Assembly: GCF_001570885.1 (NCBI RefSeq)
Contig: NZ_BCSN01000008.1
Span: forward strand, 1-64,000
Source of the DNA: Micrococcus lylae NBRC 15355
Lineage (GTDB): Bacteria; Actinomycetota; Actinomycetes; Actinomycetales; Micrococcaceae
Length of the DNA: 64,000 nt
Direction: 5' to 3'
Position 1 is the stretch's first letter, and the number at the start of each line of letters is the position of its first letter. The notes beneath the pieces were generated by a model. That model made no database searches. It saw only the letters and a program-made list of their open reading frames with translations, and had not been told where the DNA came from. This document shows, piece after piece, positions 51,401 through 58,661 of the stretch. Both the position numbers and the translations under genes were made by a program.

Positions 51401-52031
51401 CGGCGCGCACCACCAGCGGCAGCACGCCCGGGTCCACCTGCGTCTGCTCGGAGGCGCACAGCTGCTCCAGGTACGCGATCAGCGGCTCCGGCGGCACCAG
51501 CCGGAACGGGTAGTGGTGGGTGCGGGAGCGGATGGTGCCGATGACCTTGTCCGGCTCCGTGGTGGCGAAGATGAACTTCAGGTGCTCCGGCGGCTCCTCC
51601 ACGATCTTCAGCAGGGCGTTGAAACCCGCCGAGGTGACCATGTGGGCCTCGTCGATGATGAGGATCTTGTAGCGGTCCCGGACCGGGGCGAACGTGGCGC
51701 GCTCGCGCAGGCCGCGGGCGTCCTCCACGCCGCCGTGCGAGGCGGCGTCGATCTCCAGCACGTCCAGCGAGCCGGGGCCGCCGGTGGCGAGGTCCCGGCA
51801 CGAGTCGCACTCGCCGCACGGGGTGGACGTCGGGCCCTGGGCACAGTTCAGGCAGCGGGCCAGGATGCGTGCCGAGGTCGTCTTGCCGCAGCCGCGCGGA
51901 CCGGAGAACAGGTACGCGTGGTTCACCCGGTCCTTGGACAGGGCAGTCCGCAGCGGGACGGTGACGTGGTCCTGCCCGATGACGTCCTCGAACCGGTCAG
52001 GGCGGTAGCGGCGATACAGGGCGGTGCTCAC
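48498..52031 (-). CDS. dnaX: DNA polymerase III gamma/tau subunit with giant disordered tail
   Basis: 1177 residues from a GTG at 52031: TAGTGT lies seven bases upstream, so the message looks leaderless; the upstream ATG (52064) is not conserved. Residues 1-370 are the AAA+ clamp-loader module: Walker A GPRGCGKTT (44-52), zinc Cys in CLNCAQGPTSTPCGECDSC, DEAHMV and SRC-like SVRDTLSVLDQL. After that comes about 800 residues rich in Ala/Pro/Gln/Asp with short tandem repeats (QAPQAPQAP; QDPQDRQDPQ). One ordered island (EMVRRAWPDILAALEDSSRL to LGIRPELDLILGG) and a conserved C-terminus (SLEESGLVGRAVVERILGAR) remain. Most of the extra length is probably unstructured. Confidence 0.93.
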   Translation of the reverse strand: MSTALYRRYRPDRFEDVIGQDHVTVPLRTALSKDRVNHAYLFSGPRGCGKTTSARILARCLNCAQGPTSTPCGECDSCRDLATGGPGSLDVLEIDAASHGGVEDARGLRERATFAPVRDRYKILIIDEAHMVTSAGFNALLKIVEEPPEHLKFIFATTEPDKVIGTIRSRTHHYPFRLVPPEPLIAYLEQLCASEQTQVDPGVLPLVVRAGTGSVRDTLSVLDQLIAGAAEGRVDYDLAVNLLGFTPEALLDDVIDALAADDSQTVFKAVDRVVQSGQDPRRFVEDLLDRFRDLVIARAMPDQASAVLHGVPEDQVRRLAAQAAQLSRAELSRLADITNEALSEMVGATSPRLHLELLMARLLLPASDDTHRGLSARLEALERRLAYAGGSLPDDGPAPSQPASPAADAAAAGRTPDGVARSAEAAGDGADGGGGVAAAAGLSGAALARAAMRRQDTAPGGQGAPAAEQAPAAQQIQEAPQVSQRPQAPQAPQAPQAEAPTAEAPSTQGSPAEAPQTPSTEAPSTQGPQSEAPPVETPGAPDAAEGTDSSTPASEQPPSGGQATNSVEMVRRAWPDILAALEDSSRLVWMLVKDNASVAGFDGRLLTVGFTQDGPRRSLLNRRGDQVLAEAVHRVLGIRPELDLILGGDGPQGDRHPKAEGRPSPAAGPVNGGTPQNPGPQPAQDSAPMVPQQPERPSPQHPERPRPQTPQPERPAPPEHEQRQRPANRETTPPPAPSPDAWGTPQDTAPDWGGPSGSPGDDPWADIPEFDPDSDMEDSAGPEGWSPEDTGSEAEQTFGASGSSAPSASAADDADDADDDTTADEHRQDRQDPQDRQDPQDPQALEDASASDQGGKVDPSAESSAPQGTDPAGPSSSTEGSPLPAYDPGPLVPEVEHSIPVFARPESELRAEFAARFGNLRPQGFDRSAEDDPRPNASAADSEGPSSRRPSSDDSPDPGVPAPDHDDSSATQKPGVPGRPGKDSAGSPSGERSTGARSAREVAFAEAAAGNDPKALAERGGGHPASWFGALMQRMAEGGSADPPVNEGSGGPGGVPGSRAPGGPGAADPSQGGRPSAADLSRPRGGEAGGGEEPSSGSERPALDPRAAAVQAARDAARGRAPRPEPTTPPAEAKPSVSWEDEVASDDDISLEESGLVGRAVVERILGARLIEEQPNS
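49500..49560. repeat. Short tandem repeats inside dnaX
   Basis: Repeated GGGTCCTGA/CGGTCCTGA units encode the QDPQDRQDPQ stretch of the DnaX tail. Confidence 0.7.
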
Positions 52032-52038
52032 CCGTAGA

Positions 52039-52044
52039 ACACTA
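52039..52044 (-). promoter_or_regulatory. -10 box of leaderless dnaX
   Basis: TAGTGT on the minus strand, seven bases before the GTG start, matches TANNNT and the usual spacing to a transcript beginning at the start codon. Confidence 0.6.
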
Positions 52045-52111
52045 TCCGGTGTGCCGGACGTCATGGAACGGCCACGGAATACCTGTGGACGGCCGTTCCG
52101 TTGCGCCCATC

Positions 52112-52783
52112 ATGACTCAGACCACCGCAGACCTGCGCAACGACGCCGAGCAGCACGCCCGCTCCACCGCCCCCGAGGACATGGGGGTGCGGCTGGACCG
52201 TGAGGCGCTCGACGCCCTGTTCGAGGGCTCCCACACCACCCAGCTGTTCACCGATGAGAGGGTGGACCCCGAGCTGATCCGCCGCGTCTACGAGGACCTG
52301 CGCTGGGCCCCGACCGCCATGAACAATCAGCCCCTGCGCCTCGAGCTGATCGAGTCGGAGGAGGCCAAGGCCCGGCTGCTGCCGCACATGATCGCCTTCA
52401 ACCAGGAGAAGACGCGGCGGGCGCCGCTGACGCTGATCGCCTCCTATGACCTGGACTGGCACCGCCACATGCCGCACCTCGCCCCGTTCCGCGAGGGCTT
52501 CGCCGAGGACGCGGAGGACAAGCCGGGCATGCGCGAGGGCATGGGCCGAACGAACGGCTGGCTGCAGATCGGCTACCTGATCCTCGCGCTGCGCGCCCAC
52601 GGCCTGCAGGTCGGCCCCATGGCCGGCTTCGACGGCGACGGCATCGACGCCGAGTTCCATGGGGACACCAACTGGAAGTCCCTGCTCGTGCTCAACGTGG
52701 GTCACGCCCCGGCCGGCCACGAGAAGGCCCAGCAGCCCCGCCAGGGCCGCCTGGAGTTCGACCAGGTCGCCACGGTCCTCTGA
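52112..52783 (+). CDS. Nitroreductase-family NAD(P)H:FMN oxidoreductase, RutE/malonic semialdehyde reductase-like
   Basis: 223 residues. Nitroreductase fold: LRWAPTAMNNQPLRLELIES binds FMN phosphate, and the GWLQIGYLILALRAHGLQVGPMAGFD core is the RutE/HadB-type signature. RutE relatives reduce malonic semialdehyde in pyrimidine breakdown, but no other rut gene is here, so the substrate is open. No clear ribosome site in front of the ATG at 52112; a short frame could extend upstream to 52085. Confidence 0.85.
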   Translation: MTQTTADLRNDAEQHARSTAPEDMGVRLDREALDALFEGSHTTQLFTDERVDPELIRRVYEDLRWAPTAMNNQPLRLELIESEEAKARLLPHMIAFNQEKTRRAPLTLIASYDLDWHRHMPHLAPFREGFAEDAEDKPGMREGMGRTNGWLQIGYLILALRAHGLQVGPMAGFDGDGIDAEFHGDTNWKSLLVLNVGHAPAGHEKAQQPRQGRLEFDQVATVL

Positions 52784-52813
52784 CCGTCCCGCGGACACAG
52801 GGACGACGACGGC

Positions 52814-52847
52814 ACAGGGCCCCGGAGCGCATGCTCCGGGGCCCTGT
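52814..52847. terminator. Two-way terminator between the nitroreductase gene and gluQ
   Basis: ACAGGGCCCCGGAGC and GCTCCGGGGCCCTGT form a perfect 15-bp stem with a 4-nt loop. The two genes converge on it. Confidence 0.9.
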
Positions 52848-52898
52848 GGTCGTCTGGGGAGGAGTGCTCGGCGGTCGGAACGGTGGCGAACCGTGGGC

Positions 52899-53915
52899 TC
52901 AGGCGGTGAAGGCGGTCTCGTCGAAGACCCAGGCCCGGCGGGGCAGCGCCCGGGGGTCGAACACGGCGACCGCGTCCTCGAGAGGCCCTGCCGGCAGGCC
53001 GACGGAGGCGAGCATGACGTCCCGCACGCGCTCGCCGACCGCGCTCAGGTTCGCGGGGGCGCCGACGGCGGCGAGGTCCTCGAGGGTGACGGCCCCGTCC
53101 CGCTTGGCCAGGCGACGGCCCTCGGCGTTCACCACGAGCGGGACGTGCAGGTACTCGGTGTCCGGGCAGTCGTCGCCGCGGGCGACGCAGAGCGCCTCGG
53201 CCAGCCAGCGCTGCCGCGGGGCGGAGTCGAGCAGGTCGTCACCGCGGACGACCTGGTCGACGCCCTGCTCGAGGTCGTCCACCACCACGGCGAGGTTGTA
53301 GGCGTAGGCGCCGTCGTTGCGGCGGAGGACCACGTCGTCCACCAGCCCCGTGACGGTGCCGTGGAGCAGGTCACGGGCGGAAGCCTCCGGGAACTGCCCT
53401 GAGGGGAGCCCTTCGATCCGGGCGGCGTCCACGCGAAGTGCCGCAGGGCGCTCGGCACGGCGGCGGACCCGCTCGGCCGCGGACAGGTTCCGGCAGGTGC
53501 CCGGGTAGAAGCCGGGTGGACGAAGAGGCGCCGGGGAGGCGGAGGAGGGGCCGTCGTCGTGCTGCCCGGCGGGTCCGTTGGGCGCGGAGGAGGCCTCTGC
53601 GATGTCCTTGCGGGAGCAGTAGCACTCGTAGACGGCGTCCTCGCCGAAGCGGGCGCGCAGGGCTGCGACGGCGTCCGCGTACAGGGCGGTGCGCTCGGAC
53701 TGCCGGACCGGCTCGGCGTCCCAGGTGATGCCGACGGCCGCCAGCTCGGCGAGCTGCTCCTCCTCGGCGCCGGAACGGACACGGTCCAGGTCCTCCACAC
53801 GGAGCAGGAACGGGCGGCCGGAGGCGCGGGCGGCGATCCAGGCGAGCATCCCGGTGCGCAGATTGCCCACGTGGAGTCGGCCGGTGGGGGAGGGGGCGTA
53901 GCGACCGGCGGGCAT
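52899..53915 (-). CDS. gluQ: Glutamyl-Q tRNA(Asp) synthetase
   Basis: 338 residues from the ATG at 53915 with GAGGAG eight bases upstream. Truncated GluRS-like class I synthetase without anticodon-binding domain: HIGH-like motif SPTGRLHVGNLRTGM, zinc Cys in YECYCSRKD and TCRNLS, RRNDGAYAYNLAVVVDDLEQG, and KMSKS-like RRLAKRDGAV. Attaches glutamate to queuosine in tRNA-Asp. A Gly/Pro/Ser-rich insert at about 125-145 (NGPAGQHDDGPSSAS) is unusual and carries the CCGTCGTCG motif. Confidence 0.92.
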   Translation of the reverse strand: MPAGRYAPSPTGRLHVGNLRTGMLAWIAARASGRPFLLRVEDLDRVRSGAEEEQLAELAAVGITWDAEPVRQSERTALYADAVAALRARFGEDAVYECYCSRKDIAEASSAPNGPAGQHDDGPSSASPAPLRPPGFYPGTCRNLSAAERVRRRAERPAALRVDAARIEGLPSGQFPEASARDLLHGTVTGLVDDVVLRRNDGAYAYNLAVVVDDLEQGVDQVVRGDDLLDSAPRQRWLAEALCVARGDDCPDTEYLHVPLVVNAEGRRLAKRDGAVTLEDLAAVGAPANLSAVGERVRDVMLASVGLPAGPLEDAVAVFDPRALPRRAWVFDETAFTA

Positions 53916-53978
53916 CGTCAGGCTCCTCGGTGTGCGGGCCGGAGACGCCGTGCGGCGCATGGCTCCGGGGAAAGTGAA

Positions 53979-54066
53979 GGCCCCCCACGCACCTGCCAGA
54001 GCCCACCTACCCTTGCTACCTTCCGGTCCTGGGGGAGTTCAGCGAGATGACACCACGTGAGGGGCC
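53979..54066 (-). ncRNA. ffs: Bacterial small signal recognition particle RNA (4.5S-type)
   Basis: The minus strand carries the conserved SRP domain IV: CCAGGACCGGAAGGTAGCAA, followed by GGGTAGGTGGGC, closed by a terminal helix (GGCCCC at 54061-54066 with GGGGCC at 53979-53984). About 88 nt, the bacterial small type. TAGACT at 54074-54079 is a good -10. It pairs with Ffh to target membrane proteins. Position next to dnaX/recR is typical. Confidence 0.93.
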
Positions 54067-54186
54067 GTCGATGAGTCTAGCAGTGAACCGGGGGGCGAGC
54101 GATTCAGTGGTCGATTGGCGTCGTCGGGAATCTGTGGTGTAGGCTCATCTGTGCCCTTGGCCGGTTCGCCGGCAAGGGCGAGCCAA

Positions 54187-54272
54187 GGAGGATTCGCCTA
54201 GCGGCCTATGGCGCACGCCTGGAACGCGTGTTGGGTTAACAGCCCTCGGGGGTTCAAATCCCCCATCCTCCG
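54187..54272 (+). tRNA. tRNA-Ser(GGA)
   Basis: Class II tRNA of 86 nt: acceptor GGAGGAT/ATCCTCC, anticodon loop CTGGAAC giving anticodon GGA (Ser, TCC codons), long variable arm and T-loop GGTTCAAATC. CCA is not encoded. Confidence 0.96.
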
Positions 54273-54282
54273 CGGAAGAAGA

Positions 54283-54306
54283 GCCCTCGGACTTCGGTCC
54301 GGGGGC
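54283..54306 (+). terminator. Terminator after tRNA-Ser
   Basis: GCCCTCGGAC and GTCCGGGGGC form a stem around TTCG, followed by TTTT; an intrinsic terminator. Confidence 0.9.
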
Positions 54307-54466
54307 TTTTCGCATGTCCGAGAACTCCTGAAAGACGCGTTGTGTCCCACTCGGTGACGTATGCTTCACCACCAACCGAGGGTGTTCTGCCTCACATATC
54401 GCCAGACCGGCGAGAGGGGGAGCAGCGGCTCCCTCACACTGTTCTCTTCATCTCGGAGGCCACAGC

Positions 54467-56053
54467 ATGTCGTTTGAGGAACTCATCGAACTCACCAACA
54501 AGTACGTCTGGTCCTCGGCCCTGGTGTACCTGTGTCTGGCCGCAGGCGTCTACTTCTCCCTGCGCACCGTCTTCCTGCAGGTGCGCTGCATCCCGGACAT
54601 GCTCACTCAGCTGAAGGCCGGCGAGAAGTCCGCGGACGGCACGTCTTCCATGCAGTCGCTGATGATGTCCCTGGCCGGCCGCGTGGGCATGGGAAACATC
54701 GGCGGTGTGGCCACCGCGATTGCCTTCGGTGGCCCCGGTGCCGTGTTCTGGATGTGGACCGTGGCCTTCCTGGGGGCGGCGACCTCCTTCATCGAGTGCA
54801 CCCTCGGCCAGATCTTCAAGGAGAAGGACCTGGACACCGGTGAGTATCGTGGCGGCCCGGCCTACTACCTCTCCAAGGCGTACCAGCACACCTCCTTCGG
54901 CGGCGCCCTCAAGGTCTACGCCGTGGTCTTCGCGATCGTGACCGTGTTCGCCACCTCGTACTTCCTGCCGGGCGTCCAGGCCAACGGCATGGCCGCCGCC
55001 ATGGGCGAGGCGTGGGGCGTGGCGCACTGGGTCGTGGCCCTCGGCGCCGTGATCCTGCTGGCCTTCATCGTCATCGGCGGTGTGAAGCGCATCGCCACCT
55101 TCGCCGTCTACGTGGTGCCTGTGATGGCGGTGCTGTACATCGTCCTGGCGCTGATCGTGTTCTTCGTGAACTTCGACCAGATCCCGCACGTCTTCTCCCT
55201 CATCTTCTCCTCGGCCTTCGGCGCCCACGCCGTGTTCGGCGCGATCCTCGGCATGGCCGTCCAGTGGGGCGTCCAGCGCGGCATCTACTCGAACGAGGCC
55301 GGCCAGGGCACCGGCCCGCACGCCGCGTCCGCCGCCGAGGTGTCCCACCCGGCCAAGCAGGGCTTCGCCCAGTCCTTCGCCGTGTACATCGACACCCTGT
55401 TCGTCTGCACCGCCACCGCGTTCATCATCATCTCGACGAACATGTACAACGTGTTCTCCGAGGGCAAGGAGGACTCCGCGAAGCTGTTCACCGGCAGTGT
55501 GGCGGACTCCGTGAAGGTCGGGCCCGGCTACGTGCAGAACGGCTTCGACACCGTGTTCGGCGGCTGGGGCCCGTCCTTCGTGGCGATCGCCCTCGCGTTC
55601 TTCGCCTTCACCACGATCGTGGCCTACTACTACATGGCCGAGGTCAACACCTCGTTCCTGGTCCGCAACCTGAAGAACCCGATCCTGCGGCGCGGGGCCA
55701 TCCGCGCCGTCCAGGGCCTGATCCTGATCTCCGTCGCCTATGGCGCCGTCACCACCACCGGTGCCGCATGGGGCCTCGGTGACATCGGCGTGGGCTCCAT
55801 GGCCTGGCTGAACATCGTGGGCATCCTCCTGCTCCAGGGGCCGGCGTTGAAGGCGCTGAAGGACTACCAGCAGCAGAAGAACGCCGGGCTGGACCCGCAG
55901 TTCGACCCGCGCAAGGTCGGCATCCGGAACGCGGAGTTCTGGGAGCTGCGCGCCGACGGGCTGGTGAAGCAGGGCATGACCGGCGAGGAGCTTGCGGCCA
56001 CGGCTGACACCGCGGACGCCCCGCGCCGCGACGGAGGTGCTCATACCAACTGA
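54467..56053 (+). CDS. Sodium:alanine symporter family protein (AGCS)
   Basis: 528 residues with about eleven helices. Conserved AGCS blocks: SLAGRVGMGNIGGVATAIAFGGPGAVFWMW and GMAVQWGVQRGIYSNEAGQGTGPHAAS. Na+-coupled uptake of alanine or glycine is the family role. GGAGG lies eight bases before the ATG. TATGCT (54360-54365) is a candidate -10 giving a 95-nt leader. Confidence 0.93.
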   Translation: MSFEELIELTNKYVWSSALVYLCLAAGVYFSLRTVFLQVRCIPDMLTQLKAGEKSADGTSSMQSLMMSLAGRVGMGNIGGVATAIAFGGPGAVFWMWTVAFLGAATSFIECTLGQIFKEKDLDTGEYRGGPAYYLSKAYQHTSFGGALKVYAVVFAIVTVFATSYFLPGVQANGMAAAMGEAWGVAHWVVALGAVILLAFIVIGGVKRIATFAVYVVPVMAVLYIVLALIVFFVNFDQIPHVFSLIFSSAFGAHAVFGAILGMAVQWGVQRGIYSNEAGQGTGPHAASAAEVSHPAKQGFAQSFAVYIDTLFVCTATAFIIISTNMYNVFSEGKEDSAKLFTGSVADSVKVGPGYVQNGFDTVFGGWGPSFVAIALAFFAFTTIVAYYYMAEVNTSFLVRNLKNPILRRGAIRAVQGLILISVAYGAVTTTGAAWGLGDIGVGSMAWLNIVGILLLQGPALKALKDYQQQKNAGLDPQFDPRKVGIRNAEFWELRADGLVKQGMTGEELAATADTADAPRRDGGAHTN

Positions 56054-56073
56054 GCACCCGCTGACCGTCAGGG

Positions 56074-56118
56074 ACGACGGCGGCCACGCACCTTTCACAG
56101 GTGCGTGGCCGCCGTCGT
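56074..56118 (+). terminator. Terminator of the symporter gene
   Basis: Perfect 20-bp stem (ACGACGGCGGCCACGCACCT and its complement) around TTCAC, starting 20 nt after the stop. A second hairpin, GCGGGGCC-gtcc-GGCCCCGC, lies at 56123-56142, toward the convergent oxygenase gene. Confidence 0.92.
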
Positions 56119-56148
56119 GTGTGCGGGGCCGTCCGGCCCCGCGGGTGG

Positions 56149-57204
56149 TCAGCCCAACAGGTGCGGGTGGAACTTCTCCGTCACCTTCGGGTGCGCCCGG
56201 GCGAAGCCCTTGAGCATGTTGGCCCCGAAGGAGGAGAGCATCGGGTTGTCCGGGTCGTCCGAGGCGCCACGGGCCTCGGCGGCCAGCTCGGCGGGCAGCT
56301 CCACCTGGTCCACCACGGCGTCCAGGCGCGGGGAGTAGAAGAACGGCACAGAGTAGCGGTCCACGCCCTCCGGAGGGGACTGGACCCGGTGGATGGTGGC
56401 CATGAGGTACCCGTCTGTGGCCACCTCGAGCATCTCGCCGAGGTTCACCACCAGGGCTCCCGGGATCGGCTCCACCGGCAGCCATGCGTCCTGGCCGTAG
56501 GGGCGCACTTCGAGGCCGCCGACCTCGTCCTGCAGCAGCAGGGTGATGAACCCGTAGTCCGCGTGCAGGCCCACGCCCTGGGAGCCGGCCTCGGTCACGC
56601 CGCCCACGTAGTGGGCGAGCTTCGCCATCCAGGCGCGGTCGCCGGAGAAGGCGTCGGCGAAGTGGTCCTCGTCCAGGCCGATGGCCACGCACAGCGCGCC
56701 GAGCAGCTCCTCGCCCACGTGGTCCATCAGCGTGGCCCAGGCCATGGCCTGCCGCTCCAGCTCCGGCATCTGCTCCGGCCACTGGTTGCGGCCCTGCAGA
56801 TGCCAGTACTGGTCGTCCGGGCCGATCCGCTCGGCCGGCACCGGCTCGCGGTCCGGGGAGAAGTCCAGCTGCTCGCGGGAGTCTGGCCGCCCCTGGGTGC
56901 GCTCGGCGGCGATCGCCGAGTAGCCGCGCCAGTGCGGCGAGTTCTGGTTGTGCAGCGCCATCTTCTCCGCCTCCGGGCGGGCGAAGAACTCGGCGGTCAC
57001 GCGGAACAGGTCGTCCACCTGGCCGGGCTGCGCTCCGTAGCCGACGATCTGGAAGAACCCGACTGTGTGCGCCGCATGCCGCAGCTGCTCCAGGAACTCG
57101 GGGTTCCGGGAGCCGTCCGGCAGGCGCAGCGTGGACATGTCCAGCACGGGGACCTCAGTGGGGGCCGGCTCCGTGCGCTGGTCCTGTGTGGTGAAGGTGG
57201 TCAT
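56149..57204 (-). CDS. 2-oxoglutarate/Fe(II)-dependent dioxygenase, isopenicillin-N-synthase-like
   Basis: 351 residues. N-terminal DIOX_N domain (VPVLDMSTLR, AAHTVGFFQIVGYG) and the double-stranded beta-helix with Fe ligands in GLHADYGFITLLLQD (His, Asp) and ATIHRVQSP (His), and YSVPFFYSPRLD, where Arg binds the 2-oxoglutarate carboxylate. Hydroxylates or oxidises a small molecule; the substrate is unknown. Stands alone. No ribosome site is visible at the ATG; a leaderless transcript is possible. Confidence 0.88.
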   Translation of the reverse strand: MTTFTTQDQRTEPAPTEVPVLDMSTLRLPDGSRNPEFLEQLRHAAHTVGFFQIVGYGAQPGQVDDLFRVTAEFFARPEAEKMALHNQNSPHWRGYSAIAAERTQGRPDSREQLDFSPDREPVPAERIGPDDQYWHLQGRNQWPEQMPELERQAMAWATLMDHVGEELLGALCVAIGLDEDHFADAFSGDRAWMAKLAHYVGGVTEAGSQGVGLHADYGFITLLLQDEVGGLEVRPYGQDAWLPVEPIPGALVVNLGEMLEVATDGYLMATIHRVQSPPEGVDRYSVPFFYSPRLDAVVDQVELPAELAAEARGASDDPDNPMLSSFGANMLKGFARAHPKVTEKFHPHLLG

Positions 57205-57323
57205 GCCCACTATGAGACGCCCGGGCCGGTCTCCGGCGCACATCGCGTTGCGCCGCATGTCCTGCGGTGACTCCGTGTGTCCGACGGTGACCCCGCGTGA
57301 CGGGTTCGGAGCCCGCGCCCAGG

Positions 57324-58223
57324 TCAGTGTCCCCGCAGCTCCTGCTCCACCCACTCCAGCAGGGACGCCCCGACGGCTTCGTGCACGTCCTCGGCGTCGC
57401 CGAAGCCCCGTTCCGCCAGGTCGGCCGCCGTCAGCACCGGGTAGGGCGTGTCCGGGACGCCGTCCGCCGGGCGCACGTCCACATGGTCCACGCGGGCGCC
57501 GCGGCCGTGCAGCCAGTCCGCCATCGTGTAGTCGGAGCGCGAGTCGCCGGCGGTGAGCCAGCGTGCCGGCAGCTGCACGCGCGCCTCGGCCATCATCTCC
57601 AGGGTGTGGGAGGCGCCGAGCGCCTTCCCGGAGTCTGCGTGCTGTACATCCACCGAGATGACGGTCGCCTCGACCTCGTAGTCCTCGGCCAGGCCCTCGG
57701 CCGCCAGGAACTCCTCGACGCGCCGGGCCACCGCGTCCCGGGCGGGTTCGTAGCGGCCCGTGTCCGCGTCGACCTCCTTCTCCAGGGAGATCATCGCCAG
57801 CTTCGTGTGGTCCTCGAACTGCAGCCCGTCCGCCAGCTCGGCGTTCACCTTCCCGACGACGGTCCGGAGCCTCTGAGGGACCGCCATCGGCGGCGACGTG
57901 CGCACCCAGGCCGGCAGGCCGTCGTCGTGGGTCACCCGCGGCAGGTCCCCGGAGGGGACCTCGGAGAAGGGGAACCACACGGCGCCCTTCTCGCAGACTG
58001 CGAAGGCCGGGGCATCCGCGGCGATGCCGGCGTCCCTGAGCGGGGAGAGGACGCGGCGCAGGAGGAAGTCGGCCGAGCGGCCCGTGTTGAAGCAGACCGG
58101 CACCCCGGAGGCGAGGAGGCGGGCCAGGGAGCCCACGATCGGCTCGGGCACGGTGCGGGTCTCGGTGGAGGCCACGGGGCCGTCCACGTCCAGCAGGAGT
58201 CCGACGGGGGAGATGTCGCGCAT
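57324..58223 (-). CDS. HAD-superfamily hydrolase, leaderless
   Basis: 299 residues. HAD motif I LLLDVDGPV (nucleophile Asp), motif II NTGRS, motif III Lys near VVGKVN, and motif IV GDSRSDYTM, with a Cof/SPP-type cap between. Likely a phosphatase of unknown substrate. TAGTGT lies six bases before the ATG at 58223 and no ribosome site is present, so the message is probably leaderless. A collapsed copy of this gene is at 60508-60633, and an IS remnant abuts the promoter. Confidence 0.82.
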   Translation of the reverse strand: MRDISPVGLLLDVDGPVASTETRTVPEPIVGSLARLLASGVPVCFNTGRSADFLLRRVLSPLRDAGIAADAPAFAVCEKGAVWFPFSEVPSGDLPRVTHDDGLPAWVRTSPPMAVPQRLRTVVGKVNAELADGLQFEDHTKLAMISLEKEVDADTGRYEPARDAVARRVEEFLAAEGLAEDYEVEATVISVDVQHADSGKALGASHTLEMMAEARVQLPARWLTAGDSRSDYTMADWLHGRGARVDHVDVRPADGVPDTPYPVLTAADLAERGFGDAEDVHEAVGASLLEWVEQELRGH

Positions 58224-58237
58224 GTACCCACACTAGG

Positions 58238-58622
58238 TGTTGTGGGTCATGAGGTTCTTGACATGGGTGCCGGGCTGAGATGAGACGAGTGGGCCTCTCC
58301 CGCAGGATGGAAGTTCCTACACCACCGACCTGCTCGAAAAGACCCACTCATGACTCACGCTAACGCACCCCTGACCCCCCCTGGCCGTCTCAGGATGGTC
58401 CACCGCCACCTGAACGACCGGATCCCGCAGGCACACGTGGCCGCTTAAGTTCCGGGTCTCACGGCCCACGGTGGCCACCTGGGTGGCCCGTTACAAGGCT
58501 CAGGGCGAGGCAGGACTTCAGGACCTGCCCAGCCGGCCGCACCGTTCACCTGCCCAGCTCGATCCGGTCCTGGTCGCCCAGATCCACGCCTTGAGAAGGC
58601 AGAAGAAGTGGTCGGCATCACC
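58238..58622 (+). mobile_element. IS481-family transposase remnant (5' part only)
   Basis: From the ATG at 58350 the frame reads MTHANAPLTPPGRLRMVH and RIPQAHVAA. A one-base excess T at about 58445 then breaks the frame, and sequence continues in the next frame as KFRVSRPTVATWVARYKAQ and LRRQKKWSAS. This is the helix-turn-helix half of an IS481-type DDE transposase; the catalytic half and the right end are missing, and the remnant runs straight into the poxB terminator region. TGTGGGTCAT at 58241 may be the left end. Confidence 0.78.
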
Positions 58623-58661
58623 GGATCCGTCCGTGTCAGGGCCGTCGTCGTGCGCGACAGG

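Noticed and set aside
54187-54272. Integrated element at tRNA-Ser
   Set aside because: No integrase gene and no repeat of the tRNA 3' end in the following 10 kb; the neighbours are ordinary chromosomal genes.
54434-56782. A 782-codon minus-strand frame opposite the AGCS symporter gene
   Set aside because: Antisense shadow in GC-rich DNA; the plus strand carries clear AGCS motifs, a ribosome site and a terminator.
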